The notes under the pieces: generated by a model
Seen by the model: only the letters and a program-made list of their open reading frames with translations
Told to the model about the DNA's origin: nothing
Databases searched by the model: none
Translations under genes and position numbers: made by a program
Part shown: positions 1 to 5,608 of the stretch, one piece after another
Layout: each line of letters starts with the position of its first letter
Position numbering within the stretch: the first letter of the stretch is position 1
Assembly (NCBI GenBank): GCA_017622635.1
Contig: JAGAQS010000254.1
Span: 1-10,328, forward strand
Source: Ruminococcus sp.
GTDB taxonomy: Bacteria > Bacillota > Clostridia > Oscillospirales > Ruminococcaceae
Direction: 5' to 3'
DNA length: 10,328 nt

Positions 1-295
1 ACACGTTATACATTTTAAAGCAGGCAAAAGCCATAAGTGCCTTTATTATAAGCGTTGCAGGTGCATAAAAGGCATAACCCGTTATAATGTCAGCAAGAGC
101 CGAACCGATTCCGCCAGCCGCCGCTCCGTACATTCCGCCGAGTACCCACGCAGAAATATTAACAAATACGTCACCGAGATTTACATATCCCTTTGTAGGT
201 GTGGGTATCTGTATGACAATAGTCGCAACTGTTGTCAGTGCGGTCAGAACACCCGTAAGTGTAAGCAGATGTACTTTTTCGTTTGCCGTTTTCAT
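1..295 (-). CDS. ECF transporter S component, N-terminal part (cut by window edge)
   Basis: The first 98 residues of a very hydrophobic membrane protein are present; the reading frame stays open to the window edge. It starts MKTANEKVHLLTLTGVLTAL and contains the pattern PTPTKGYVNLGDVFV (about 31-45), then a Gly/Ala-rich helix GGMYGAAAGGIGSALADI and GYAFYAPATLIIKAL (about 73-87). This order is typical of substrate-binding S components of energy-coupling factor vitamin importers (PF07155-like). Such proteins bind a vitamin or precursor in the membrane and work with the shared EcfA/A'/T module. The substrate cannot be read from this part. The start ATG at 293-295 is preceded by AGAGGGA at a usual distance. 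It lies 24 bases after the lysozyme stop with no terminator between, so the two are probably co-transcribed. This frame is easily missed because the opposite strand also has an open frame here. Confidence 0.82.
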   Translation of the reverse strand, partial: MKTANEKVHLLTLTGVLTALTTVATIVIQIPTPTKGYVNLGDVFVNISAWVLGGMYGAAAGGIGSALADIITGYAFYAPATLIIKALMAFACFKMYNV

Positions 296-319
296 AAAAA
301 ATTCCCTCTTTTTTTAAAT

Positions 320-1042
320 TTACGGAAATTCCGCCATAAACTGCTCCATTGTACCGTTATATACATTAAGGTCAATATATTTTTCCTCACCTTTATAACC
401 GTACAGTTCACCCTTGTCACAGTACTGCCAGAATTTCCAGTCCATCAAATCAGGCTCAAAATTTACATTCCTTATCCACAAAGGATAATCACTGAAATTC
501 TCTCTTACATACCTGAAATAAACGGGCAATGTCGTATATATTACAGGCTTTACACCGTAATATTCTTCAAGATTCTCAAGGAGCGGACGGAGTATTTTTT
601 CTGCCTCCTCCTTATCAGGTTTATGCTTTCTCTTGTCCGAATAGTACTCAATATCCACAACCGGAGGCATATCAATTTCATCTGCACCGACAACCGAAAT
701 AAAATTAGATGCCTGCGTTTCGCCTGCACTGTCAAAACTGAAAAAATGATATGCCGATACTTTTATATCGGTTTCCGCAATATTTTCAAGATTACGCCGT
801 GCCGACTCGTCAACGTGACCGCTTCCCTCCGTTGCCTTTATGAAAGCAAACGAAACATTCTGATTGTCCAGTTTTTTCCAGTCTATAACCCCCTGATAGT
901 TTGAAACATCAACACCCCATACGGAATATTTTGATTTGTTTAATTCCACCGACGAAAAATAACACGCCACTATAACAGAAATTACTGTCATTAACGCACC
1001 CGTCAGGGTACATAATACTTTTCTTTTTTCAGGCATTGACAA
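320..1042 (-). CDS. GH25 family lysozyme (N-acetylmuramidase), membrane-anchored or secreted
   Basis: A glycoside hydrolase family 25 enzyme of 240 residues, which would cleave the beta-1,4 bond between MurNAc and GlcNAc in peptidoglycan. Residues 9-31 form a hydrophobic signal or anchor segment after a KRK stretch, so the domain acts outside the membrane. The GH25 domain fills residues 40-240: VWGVDVSNYQG carries the first Asp (D45), VVDIEYY holds the catalytic Asp/Glu pair (D130, E132), and PLWIRN, WKFWQY and IDLNVYNG (D224) follow in the normal order. No cell-wall-binding repeats are attached. An ATG at 1088-1090 in the same frame is excluded because it coincides with the predicted transcription start; the AGGAGG at 1050-1055 is 7 bases from TTG 1042 and 13 from ATG 1036. 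Family known, start inferred. It could serve growth, spore germination or mother-cell lysis; the sequence does not decide. Confidence 0.9.
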   Translation of the reverse strand: MSMPEKRKVLCTLTGALMTVISVIVACYFSSVELNKSKYSVWGVDVSNYQGVIDWKKLDNQNVSFAFIKATEGSGHVDESARRNLENIAETDIKVSAYHFFSFDSAGETQASNFISVVGADEIDMPPVVDIEYYSDKRKHKPDKEEAEKILRPLLENLEEYYGVKPVIYTTLPVYFRYVRENFSDYPLWIRNVNFEPDLMDWKFWQYCDKGELYGYKGEEKYIDLNVYNGTMEQFMAEFP

Positions 1043-1049
1043 AAAATAT

Positions 1050-1055
1050 CCTCCT
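1050..1055 (-). promoter_or_regulatory. Ribosome binding site that decides the GH25 start
   Basis: A perfect AGGAGG on the minus strand lies 7 bases before TTG (1040-1042) and 13 before ATG (1034-1036). The first spacing is normal, so TTG is preferred; ATG 1036 stays possible and would shorten the protein by only two residues. Confidence 0.7.
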
Positions 1056-1094
1056 GTTCCATATTGAGTATGCCGACAAATTACATACACTTAT

Positions 1095-1123
1095 ATAATA
1101 ACCTATTTTCTCTGAATAGTCAA
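1095..1123 (-). promoter_or_regulatory. Sigma-A promoter of the GH25-ECF unit
   Basis: TTGACT (1118-1123), a 17-base spacer and TATTAT (1095-1100) on the minus strand give a near-consensus vegetative promoter. The start of transcription would fall near 1088, leaving a leader of about 45 bases before the lysozyme start. Confidence 0.8.
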
Positions 1124-1152
1124 CAGTTTTTTTAAATTAATTTCATGCAGTC

Positions 1153-1196
1153 AAAAAAAATCCGACATACCGCTTAAAAGCATTACGTCGGATTTT
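1153..1196 (-). terminator. Rho-independent terminator of the SLH-like lipoprotein gene
   Basis: Inverted arms AAAATCCGAC (1157-1166) and GTCGGATTTT (1187-1196) can form a 10-bp stem. Inside the loop GCTT/AAGC can pair further. Read on the minus strand it ends in a run of T, and it starts 22 bases after the lipoprotein stop codon. It separates that gene from the GH25 promoter. Confidence 0.85.
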
Positions 1197-1218
1197 ATCG
1201 ATATATTATTAAATTCAA

Positions 1219-2067
1219 TCAGTTAATAGAACCGTATACTTCTTCAAAACCTGCGGGGCTGGAAGCAACTGTTATAGTACCGTCGCCGTTGTCTGTAACA
1301 GCATCTGCCTTATATGCAGTACCGTCAACCGTATCGTCAGGAACAATAAAGACTGTACCTGCTGTAATCTGCTCAGCAACTGTAGAGGGAAGTATTATTG
1401 TACCGTCGCTTACTGTACATTCTTCAGCACTTAATGTACCTGTAAGGTCAACAACGCCGTCTGCCAGTTCAACGTTTAATTCTGTATCAAAATCCTGATT
1501 AATCCATGCGTCATAAGCCTTGTTTACAACGTCAACGGCTTTACTGAGGTCTACTGCCGAAAGGTCGTCACTCTCTATAACACCTTTTTCAACAGCCAGA
1601 TTTATAATTTCGTCCATTGACGATTCACCCGTAACCATACCTGTTGCCCTCATTGATGCGGAAACAAGAAGTTCTGCTGTGATTTCTGCTTCTGAGTCTG
1701 TTATTGCATCAGCGTCAACTACGTCCCAGTCCTGTGCAACCTGTAAATCAGATTCAAAAGTACCGTCTGAAACCATACCAAAAGTATTGTTTATCAGGCT
1801 GAGAAGTTCAGCATTTGTAAGGACATGACCGTTTTCTTCAGTTTCTGTTCCTTCACTCTCTGCCTCCGTCTCAACTTCTTCTGAAATTTCTTCCGTAACT
1901 TCTTCAGCACTTGTTGCTTCTGTTTCAGCTTCGGTAATCATTTCAACAGTAGTTGTTTCAGCTGACGATGTTTCACTTGTTGACGGACTTTCAGATTCAC
2001 TGCATGAAACAAATGACATCATACCTGCTATAATCAATATAGCTGTAAGCTTTTTTTTCATGGACAT
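1219..2067 (-). CDS. Surface lipoprotein with acidic Ser/Thr/Glu linker and SLH-like region
   Basis: A 282-residue exported lipoprotein of unknown role. A KKK N-terminus, a hydrophobic stretch and SFVSC give a signal peptide with the lipidated Cys at 22. Residues 23-80 are a low-complexity linker of Ser, Thr and Glu. Residues 82-190 contain two weakly related helical stretches (LTNAELLSLINNTFGM and MDEIINLAVEKGVI...DLSKAVDVVNKA) that recall S-layer homology repeats, though no classic SLH motif is present. Residues 195-282 look beta-rich (DGTIILPSTVAEQITAGTV, then DNGDGTITVASSPAGFEEVY), like modules in large Firmicute surface proteins. Only the lipoprotein call is firm; the domain comparisons are inference. 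In-frame GTG (2076) and ATG (2067, 2061) compete; AAAGGTG lies 6 bases before ATG 2067. Own promoter and terminator make it a single-gene unit. Confidence 0.78.
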   Translation of the reverse strand: MSMKKKLTAILIIAGMMSFVSCSESESPSTSETSSAETTTVEMITEAETEATSAEEVTEEISEEVETEAESEGTETEENGHVLTNAELLSLINNTFGMVSDGTFESDLQVAQDWDVVDADAITDSEAEITAELLVSASMRATGMVTGESSMDEIINLAVEKGVIESDDLSAVDLSKAVDVVNKAYDAWINQDFDTELNVELADGVVDLTGTLSAEECTVSDGTIILPSTVAEQITAGTVFIVPDDTVDGTAYKADAVTDNGDGTITVASSPAGFEEVYGSIN

Positions 2068-2114
2068 ATTATACACCTTTTTCCTTAATATATAGTACTG
2101 TAAAGCACAGAATA

Positions 2115-2143
2115 ATTATAACATATATGATACTCAATTTCAA
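2115..2143 (-). promoter_or_regulatory. Sigma-A promoter of the SLH-like lipoprotein gene
   Basis: TTGAAA (2138-2143), 17 bases, then a perfect TATAAT (2115-2120) on the minus strand. Transcription would begin near 2108, about 40 bases before the start codon. Confidence 0.82.
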
Positions 2144-2253
2144 CTGTTTATCGAAAAATCATGATATATACAGAAAAAAATATAACCGTATCAAAATTTT
2201 TTATCTATTTTTTTGTAAATGTACACTGATTAAAATCGTCACTGACAAAAAAG

Positions 2254-2282
2254 GAATATTTGAAAAAATACGGCAAATAATA
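2254..2282 (+). promoter_or_regulatory. Possible sigma-G-type promoter of spoVT
   Basis: GAATA (2254-2258), 17 bases, then AATAATA (2276-2282) resembles the forespore sigma-G pattern (GMATR, about 18 bases, CATnnTA), with one mismatch in the -10 and a spacer one base short. In Bacillus subtilis spoVT is read by sigma-G, which is why this was sought. The region is AT-rich and a poor sigma-A reading (TTGAAA at 2260-2265, 15 bases, TATTTT) overlaps, so this is tentative. Nothing else is recognisable in the spacer 2144-2326. Confidence 0.33.
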
Positions 2283-2326
2283 TTTTCACAACCCCAATAA
2301 AAATAATTCATGGAGGATATTTATAT

Positions 2327-2866
2327 ATGAAAGCTACCGGAATTGTCAGAAGAATCGACGACCTTGGTCGTGTTGTAATTCCTAAGGAAATCAGACGCAC
2401 TATGCGTATACGTGAGGGTGACCCCCTTGAAATCTATACAAACAGCGACGGAGAAGTTATTTTCAAGAAATATTCAGCAATAAGCGAAATGAGTGAAAAC
2501 GCAGGTTATGTTGCGGACATAATGTACAAGATAGCAGGCTGTCCTGTTGTCATATTCGACAAAGACCATGTGGTCGCAACAGCAGGTGTACCAAAAAAAG
2601 AATTTGCGGAAAGACGTGTTACAGGACAGCTTGAGGAACTTATGGAAAATCGTGGACAATACTTCTGCCCGAACGGTGAGAGCAATAATTTCTTTCCTGC
2701 AGAGGGCGTTGAACGTACTGCAATTGCAGCCATTCCGATTATAACGGCAGGTGACGTTTCGGGTGCTGTCGCTTTTCTCAGTACCGAAAAACACACAGAG
2801 GCAAATGACTTACAGAAAAGTCTTATAAACGCCGCCGCACAGTTCCTCGCAAAACAGATTGAATGA
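2327..2866 (+). CDS. spoVT: Stage V sporulation protein T, AbrB-family regulator with GAF-like sensor
   Basis: A 179-residue transcription regulator of late forespore development, almost the same length as Bacillus SpoVT (178). The N-terminal swapped-hairpin AbrB domain covers residues 1-50: MKATGIVRRIDDLGRVVIPK, then EIRRTMRIREGDPLEIY, a near-invariant signature with the DNA-contacting basic residues. Residues about 55-178 form the GAF-like ligand domain (CPVVIFDKDHVVATAG, AIAAIPIITAGDVSGAV, QFLAKQIE), which separates SpoVT from the shorter AbrB and Abh. In the known system it tunes sigma-G genes for germination, cortex and coat. GGAGG at 2312-2316 stands 10 bases before the ATG. It is the only plus-strand gene here, divergent from the lipoprotein gene and convergent with the immunity-type cluster. 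It implies that the organism, or its recent ancestor, forms endospores. Confidence 0.96.
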   Translation: MKATGIVRRIDDLGRVVIPKEIRRTMRIREGDPLEIYTNSDGEVIFKKYSAISEMSENAGYVADIMYKIAGCPVVIFDKDHVVATAGVPKKEFAERRVTGQLEELMENRGQYFCPNGESNNFFPAEGVERTAIAAIPIITAGDVSGAVAFLSTEKHTEANDLQKSLINAAAQFLAKQIE

Positions 2867-2868
2867 AA

Positions 2869-2897
2869 AAAGAGCCGGAATTTCTTCCGGTTCTTTC
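2869..2897. terminator. Bidirectional terminator between spoVT and the small-gene cluster
   Basis: AAGAGCCGGAA (2870-2880), loop TTTC, TTCCGGTTCTT (2885-2895) form an 11-bp stem with one G-U pair in the plus-strand RNA. The minus-strand RNA has one A-C mismatch but is followed by a T run (2865-2870 complement). It starts three bases after the spoVT stop and 22 bases beyond the stop of the convergent gene, so it probably serves both. Confidence 0.8.
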
Positions 2898-2917
2898 TAT
2901 ATTAAAAATATAATAAT

Positions 2918-3448
2918 TTATTCTATTGTTCCGAATATAAACAAAACAATCCATTCGTCATATGCAACAAAAAAATATTGAAAAGCCATACACAGATAAA
3001 TATATCCCAATATATTAATATTCCTATCAGGAAGTTTAACCGGTGTATAAATGTAAATGGGTTTCTGCAAATGCCAGTTAAGGTCATTAAAAAACTCGTC
3101 TACTTTTTCGGAAATATTCTTTTTTGAAGAATAAACAGAAAATACATCACAAAGATATTTTTTTGCATCATCTGAATCAGTAACCGATTTATTCAGCCTG
3201 AAATCGAGATTATTTATATCTTTATCCGGTAAATTTACGCCGTATCTTTTATTGTAATAATGCAGACGATTTTTTATTACATCATTCAATTTTGAAACGT
3301 CGTTATCTTCCAGATGAAAAATATCAGCGTCAAAAGCATATAAGAAATCGCACAGCATTGAAAGATTATCAGATAAAACGTCAACTAATCCTGCAAGAAA
3401 TCCAGTATCACCCGTTTCATTTTCAAAGCCCCAGTATTCTTTACTCAT
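2918..3448 (-). CDS. Unknown 176-residue protein at the end of the immunity-type cluster
   Basis: No family recognised. The protein is acidic, with an N-terminal part rich in Asp (DVLSDNLSMLCDFLYAFD at 23-40), a middle helical part, and a C-terminal third of alternating hydrophobic and aromatic residues (INILGYIYLCMAFQYFFVAY, then WIVLFIFGTIE). The last stretch has charged and polar breaks and reads as a buried beta-sheet core more than as a membrane helix. There is no signal peptide, so it should be cytoplasmic. AGGAGG stands 4 bases before the ATG, and the gap to the preceding SUKH gene is only 18 bases, which argues for one transcript and perhaps a shared role. An immunity function is inferred only from position and size. 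Last gene of the minus-strand run. Confidence 0.75.
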   Translation of the reverse strand: MSKEYWGFENETGDTGFLAGLVDVLSDNLSMLCDFLYAFDADIFHLEDNDVSKLNDVIKNRLHYYNKRYGVNLPDKDINNLDFRLNKSVTDSDDAKKYLCDVFSVYSSKKNISEKVDEFFNDLNWHLQKPIYIYTPVKLPDRNINILGYIYLCMAFQYFFVAYDEWIVLFIFGTIE

Positions 3449-3466
3449 AAATCCTCCTGCTCTAAA

Positions 3467-3982
3467 TTATAACATATTTTCATCTTTGCCGTTTAAACAG
3501 TCTTCCAGCCAGTCAAGAAAATTCCTGTCAGTTATTTCAATATACATTTCGTATTTGCCGATGATTTCTCCGCAGTGTTTTCCTTTAACAACAATATTAT
3601 ACGTCGTGGCACAACCCAAATCCATTAAAGCAATATTGCCGAATCTCTCAAAAGAATAATCCCTGTTTTCAATAGCACAATAATCATCATATGTCACATC
3701 ATTTTCTTTATTAAAGTCTTTATGGATTAACTTTTCGTCAAAGTGCCAGTTTTCAAAAGGCTCTAAATTACATATATCCTCATCAGGATACAAAACAGCA
3801 CCGTTTGAAACCTGTGTATAGAAGTCAACTATTTCCTGTGGAAGTTTTATCTGTTGCTTATTTTCAAATTCAGTAATTTTTTCAATTGATAGTGTTTCCA
3901 GTATTACTTCTTTATTATTGCCGGAATTTTTATATAATCTTTCAATCAGTTTCGACTTTATTCTTTCAAGCTGATTTTCCAT
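3467..3982 (-). CDS. SMI1/KNR4 (SUKH) family protein, probable toxin immunity protein
   Basis: 171 residues with the SUKH pattern: a helical start, then EKITEFENKQQIKLPQEIVDF with YTQVSNGA (34-62), matching the family's conserved E...LP..y..fy....NGg block; then FGNIALMDLGCATTYNIVV with GEIIG (114-142), matching the strand pair around the conserved Gly; and a closing helix FLDWLEDCL (155-163). Bacterial SUKH proteins are cytoplasmic and mostly neutralise nuclease and other toxins delivered by contact-dependent or polymorphic toxin systems; some have other binding roles. No toxin is encoded beside it. AAGGAGG lies 7 bases before the ATG. A hairpin separates it from the DUF6483-like gene upstream, and no good promoter follows that hairpin, so it may depend on read-through. 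Family call strong, target unknown. Confidence 0.85.
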   Translation of the reverse strand: MENQLERIKSKLIERLYKNSGNNKEVILETLSIEKITEFENKQQIKLPQEIVDFYTQVSNGAVLYPDEDICNLEPFENWHFDEKLIHKDFNKENDVTYDDYCAIENRDYSFERFGNIALMDLGCATTYNIVVKGKHCGEIIGKYEMYIEITDRNFLDWLEDCLNGKDENML

Positions 3983-4001
3983 AAATTATCCTCCTTAAAT
4001 C

Positions 4002-4030
4002 AAAGAACCGAAATTCCTTCCGGTTCTTTT
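4002..4030 (-). terminator. Intercistronic hairpin, terminator or attenuator inside the cluster
   Basis: AAAGAACCG (4002-4010) pairs with CGGTTCTTT (4021-4029), and AA/TT can extend the stem past a one-base bulge. On the minus strand it follows the stop of the DUF6483-like gene by 16 bases, but the bases after it (GATTT) are only partly T. No promoter stands between it and the SUKH gene, so partial termination that lowers expression of the last two genes is likely. Confidence 0.6.
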
Positions 4031-4045
4031 TACTGTTAAAACTTA

Positions 4046-4423
4046 TTAATAAAAGAAGATGTTGCCTATATCTTCCAGACCATAATCAGAAAGCAGACGT
4101 TTTATTCCGTTTTCAACTTCATCACGGCTGAAATTATTACTTTCAAGATAATCGTCGTCTTTTTCGTTAAGATACGAATAAAAAACCATTCCGAGTAAAA
4201 GATTATCCATTATCTTGTTTTCCGTCAGTTCGGAAAATTCATTTTCAACTTCGCCGATATTTCCGCCGTCGATTTTTTTCAACAAATAATCCGCTGTTTC
4301 TCTTGTTTCCGTATTCTGTATCATTGATGAAGTTATTGTTTCGGAATCAACGTTGAACAATACTTTTACAAGTACCTTTATTATCTGATGAATCTGACGC
4401 ATAATATAATCCTGCTCAAACAT
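4046..4423 (-). CDS. DUF6483-type protein, function unknown
   Basis: 125 residues, cytoplasmic, mainly helical. The start MFEQDYIMRQIHQIIKVLVK, followed by VLFNVDSET, the middle LLKKIDGGNIGEVENEF, and the end FYSYLNEKDDDYLESNNFSR with DEVENGI look like the DUF6483 family of clostridial proteins. I recall no proven role for that family; the spacing of helices suggests a small repeat-type helical bundle. The frame is open 21 bases further up from a TTG, but those codons are the ribosome site itself: GGAGG ends 7 bases before ATG 4421-4423, so that ATG is the start. A short hairpin sits just upstream of the ribosome site. Belonging to an immunity cassette is inferred from neighbours only, and in other clostridia such genes may be plain housekeeping unknowns. 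Confidence 0.72.
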   Translation of the reverse strand: MFEQDYIMRQIHQIIKVLVKVLFNVDSETITSSMIQNTETRETADYLLKKIDGGNIGEVENEFSELTENKIMDNLLLGMVFYSYLNEKDDDYLESNNFSRDEVENGIKRLLSDYGLEDIGNIFFY

Positions 4424-4436
4424 AAAGTTTCCTCCT

Positions 4437-4460
4437 TTCCGCAAAAATATATTTGCAGAA
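4437..4460 (-). promoter_or_regulatory. Short hairpin just before the DUF6483-type ribosome site
   Basis: On the minus strand TTCTGCAAA (4452-4460) can pair with TTTGCGGAA (4437-4445) around a loop ATATTT, with one U-G pair. It lies between the stop at 4466 and the GGAGG at 4431-4435. It is AT-rich and has no T run, so a mild processing or stability element is more likely than a terminator. Confidence 0.35.
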
Positions 4461-4465
4461 AAGAT

Positions 4466-4666
4466 TTAATTATTCATTCGTACCTTATAGTCTGTAATGG
4501 TGTTTATTTTCCTGTATACTTCATTACTTTCACGGAAACAGTACATATCACAAAAATCAACTCTGAAAATAATTCCCTCAATTTTAATGACTATCAGTTT
4601 CACGCACAGAATAACAGGAATTAACAGCCATTTCAGTAATATAATTTTTTCAAATATAATATCCAT
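4466..4666 (-). CDS. Small single-span membrane protein, 66 residues
   Basis: No family recognised. The residues LLKWLLIPVILCVKLIVIKI (10-29) form a likely membrane span after a short MDIIFEKII head, and a polar tail of about 35 residues follows with two Cys (FRVDFCDMYCFRES). The ribosome site is weak: AGG is 8 bases before ATG 4664-4666, and the better-supported 33-codon frame ends 29 bases upstream. It is followed by the DUF6483-type gene 42 bases later. The gene may be real, a membrane-anchored immunity-type protein, or the remnant of a longer gene that included the stretch above it. Base composition (very AT-rich) fits its neighbours. Existence moderately supported, function unknown. Confidence 0.45.
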   Translation of the reverse strand: MDIIFEKIILLKWLLIPVILCVKLIVIKIEGIIFRVDFCDMYCFRESNEVYRKINTITDYKVRMNN

Positions 4667-4695
4667 AAATACAACCTGCTGATTTATATAATTAT

Positions 4696-4797
4696 TTATT
4701 TTTCAACCTCACCATTATAATAAAGAGTATAAATTTTGTCTGTCTGTTCTTCTCCGACTATCATTACTATAAATTTAGTTGATACATTAACTTTCAT
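4696..4797 (-). CDS. 33-residue small protein in the immunity-type cluster
   Basis: A short frame coding for MKVNVSTKFIVMIVGEEQTD followed by KIYTLYYNGEVEK. The case for translation is the ribosome site GGGAG 7 bases before ATG 4795-4797, and its place 26 bases after the preceding gene and 29 before the next. The sequence alternates polar and hydrophobic residues (TKFIVMIVG, then KIYTLYYNG) as in a two-strand beta hairpin, and has no membrane span. It could be a true microprotein, or the surviving front end of a longer immunity-like protein broken by a stop at 4696-4698; the frame after the stop carries on openly into the 66-residue gene region only out of register of any recognisable domain. 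Function unknown. Confidence 0.45.
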   Translation of the reverse strand: MKVNVSTKFIVMIVGEEQTDKIYTLYYNGEVEK

Positions 4798-4823
4798 TAT
4801 ATATTTCTCCCTTAAATCCTGAT

Positions 4824-5099
4824 TTACAGTTCCTCCTCCAGACTTTCCAAATCTTCATAAAAAGAGGAAAAATGATATACTCCTTTCCATTTTGACAGAA
4901 TCCCCCATAAATATTCACCTGTTTCGTCGTCAAAGACTTCTCCCATATAAAAGCCATAATATTTAAACATTCTGCGTGGAATACCGTATTTTGAAAAATC
5001 CGTCCTTGACAGCTTTATTTCAGAAAGTATCTGACAGTTATTTTCTGTTAAAAATTCCATTTCTTTTTCGGAATACTCCGTGTCAAATTTAAATCTCAT
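4824..5099 (-). CDS. Unknown 91-residue acidic protein
   Basis: No family recognised. The protein is cytoplasmic, acidic at both ends (DTEYSEKEMEFLTENN near the start, YEDLESLEEEL at the end), with aromatic-rich strands in the middle (MFKYYGFYMGEVFDDETGEY, then LWGILSKWKGVYHF). The size, charge and compact alpha/beta look fit small immunity proteins, but this is only a similarity of style. The gap to the gene before it is 24 bases. There is no good ribosome site at ATG 5097-5099, so translation may be coupled to the upstream gene, or be weak. The 33-codon frame follows after 26 bases. Confidence 0.65.
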   Translation of the reverse strand: MRFKFDTEYSEKEMEFLTENNCQILSEIKLSRTDFSKYGIPRRMFKYYGFYMGEVFDDETGEYLWGILSKWKGVYHFSSFYEDLESLEEEL

Positions 5100-5123
5100 A
5101 ATATAACACTCATGATTTAAAGA

Positions 5124-5528
5124 CTAAAAATCTTCAATCGTATACTTGCCTATTTCGTATATTCTGAACCAGTGACACCAGTCATCACTTAAAAAAATTC
5201 TGAAATCATAATGATTATCTTCTTTATACTCACCTTTTTTACTGTAAAATGTATCCATTCCCATCATGTCGGATTCATAGTAACCTTTTTTGTCAAATAT
5301 TTTATCATAAATATAGTCACTTCTTCCGATAAAAACCGTATTGCTATCGTCGACACGTTCAACAGTAAAACCTTTACTCATATGAAAGTAAACAAGTGTA
5401 GTCTGTGGGAGTTCTTTTATACCGTATCCGTATTCTTTCAGATATTTCATAATACACAGTTCAGTACCGATAAAGAAAACAACAAACAGTATCAATAACA
5501 CCAGAAATATTTTTTTAATTTTTCGCAT
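5124..5528 (-). CDS. Unknown 134-residue protein with one N-terminal membrane span
   Basis: No family recognised. It begins MRKIKK and then a span of about 22 hydrophobic residues (IFLVLLILFVVFFIGTELCI), positive-inside, so the remaining about 105 residues should sit on the outer face of the membrane. That part is rich in Tyr, Asp and Lys (FTVERVDDSNTVFIGRSDYI, FRIFLSDDWCHWFRIYEIG). No lipobox. A GTG at 5532-5534 is in frame but only one base from AGGGG; ATG 5526-5528 is 7 bases from it and is preferred. It has its own strong promoter at 5563-5591, so it can be expressed apart from the gene upstream. A membrane-anchored outward-facing protein in such a cluster could protect against toxins acting at the envelope; this is inference. 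Confidence 0.72.
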   Translation of the reverse strand: MRKIKKIFLVLLILFVVFFIGTELCIMKYLKEYGYGIKELPQTTLVYFHMSKGFTVERVDDSNTVFIGRSDYIYDKIFDKKGYYESDMMGMDTFYSKKGEYKEDNHYDFRIFLSDDWCHWFRIYEIGKYTIEDF

Positions 5529-5562
5529 ATACACACCCCTGCTTTCTCATCTGTATTACTAA

Positions 5563-5591
5563 AGTATAGCATACAGAATCACAAAAATCAA
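5563..5591 (-). promoter_or_regulatory. Internal sigma-A promoter of the small-gene cluster
   Basis: TTGATT (5586-5591), 17 bases, TATACT (5563-5568), with TGC directly before the -10 making it an extended -10 promoter on the minus strand. It lies in the 80-base gap between two cluster genes, where no terminator is seen. Confidence 0.8.
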
Positions 5592-5608
5592 CCGTATTTT
5601 CACAAATT

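Noticed and set aside
87..904. Open plus-strand frames across 87-317 and 269-904
   Set aside because: They are mirror frames of the ECF S component and GH25 genes, whose minus-strand proteins have clear family motifs; the plus-strand translations look like no protein family and lack ribosome sites.
2474..2796. Minus-strand open frames inside spoVT
   Set aside because: They lie fully within an unmistakable spoVT gene, are Cys/Ser-rich shadow translations, and have no ribosome site.
3466..3474. TGTTATAAT on the minus strand before the 2918-3448 gene, an extended -10 look-alike
   Set aside because: The -35 position reads AAACGG, and the start of transcription would fall directly on the ribosome site, leaving no leader. 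It also overlaps the stop codon of the SUKH gene.
4469..4497. TTACAG, 17 bases, AATAAT on the minus strand before the DUF6483-type gene
   Set aside because: Two or more mismatches in the -35 and one in the -10 in very AT-rich DNA; weaker than the other promoters in the window and expected by chance.
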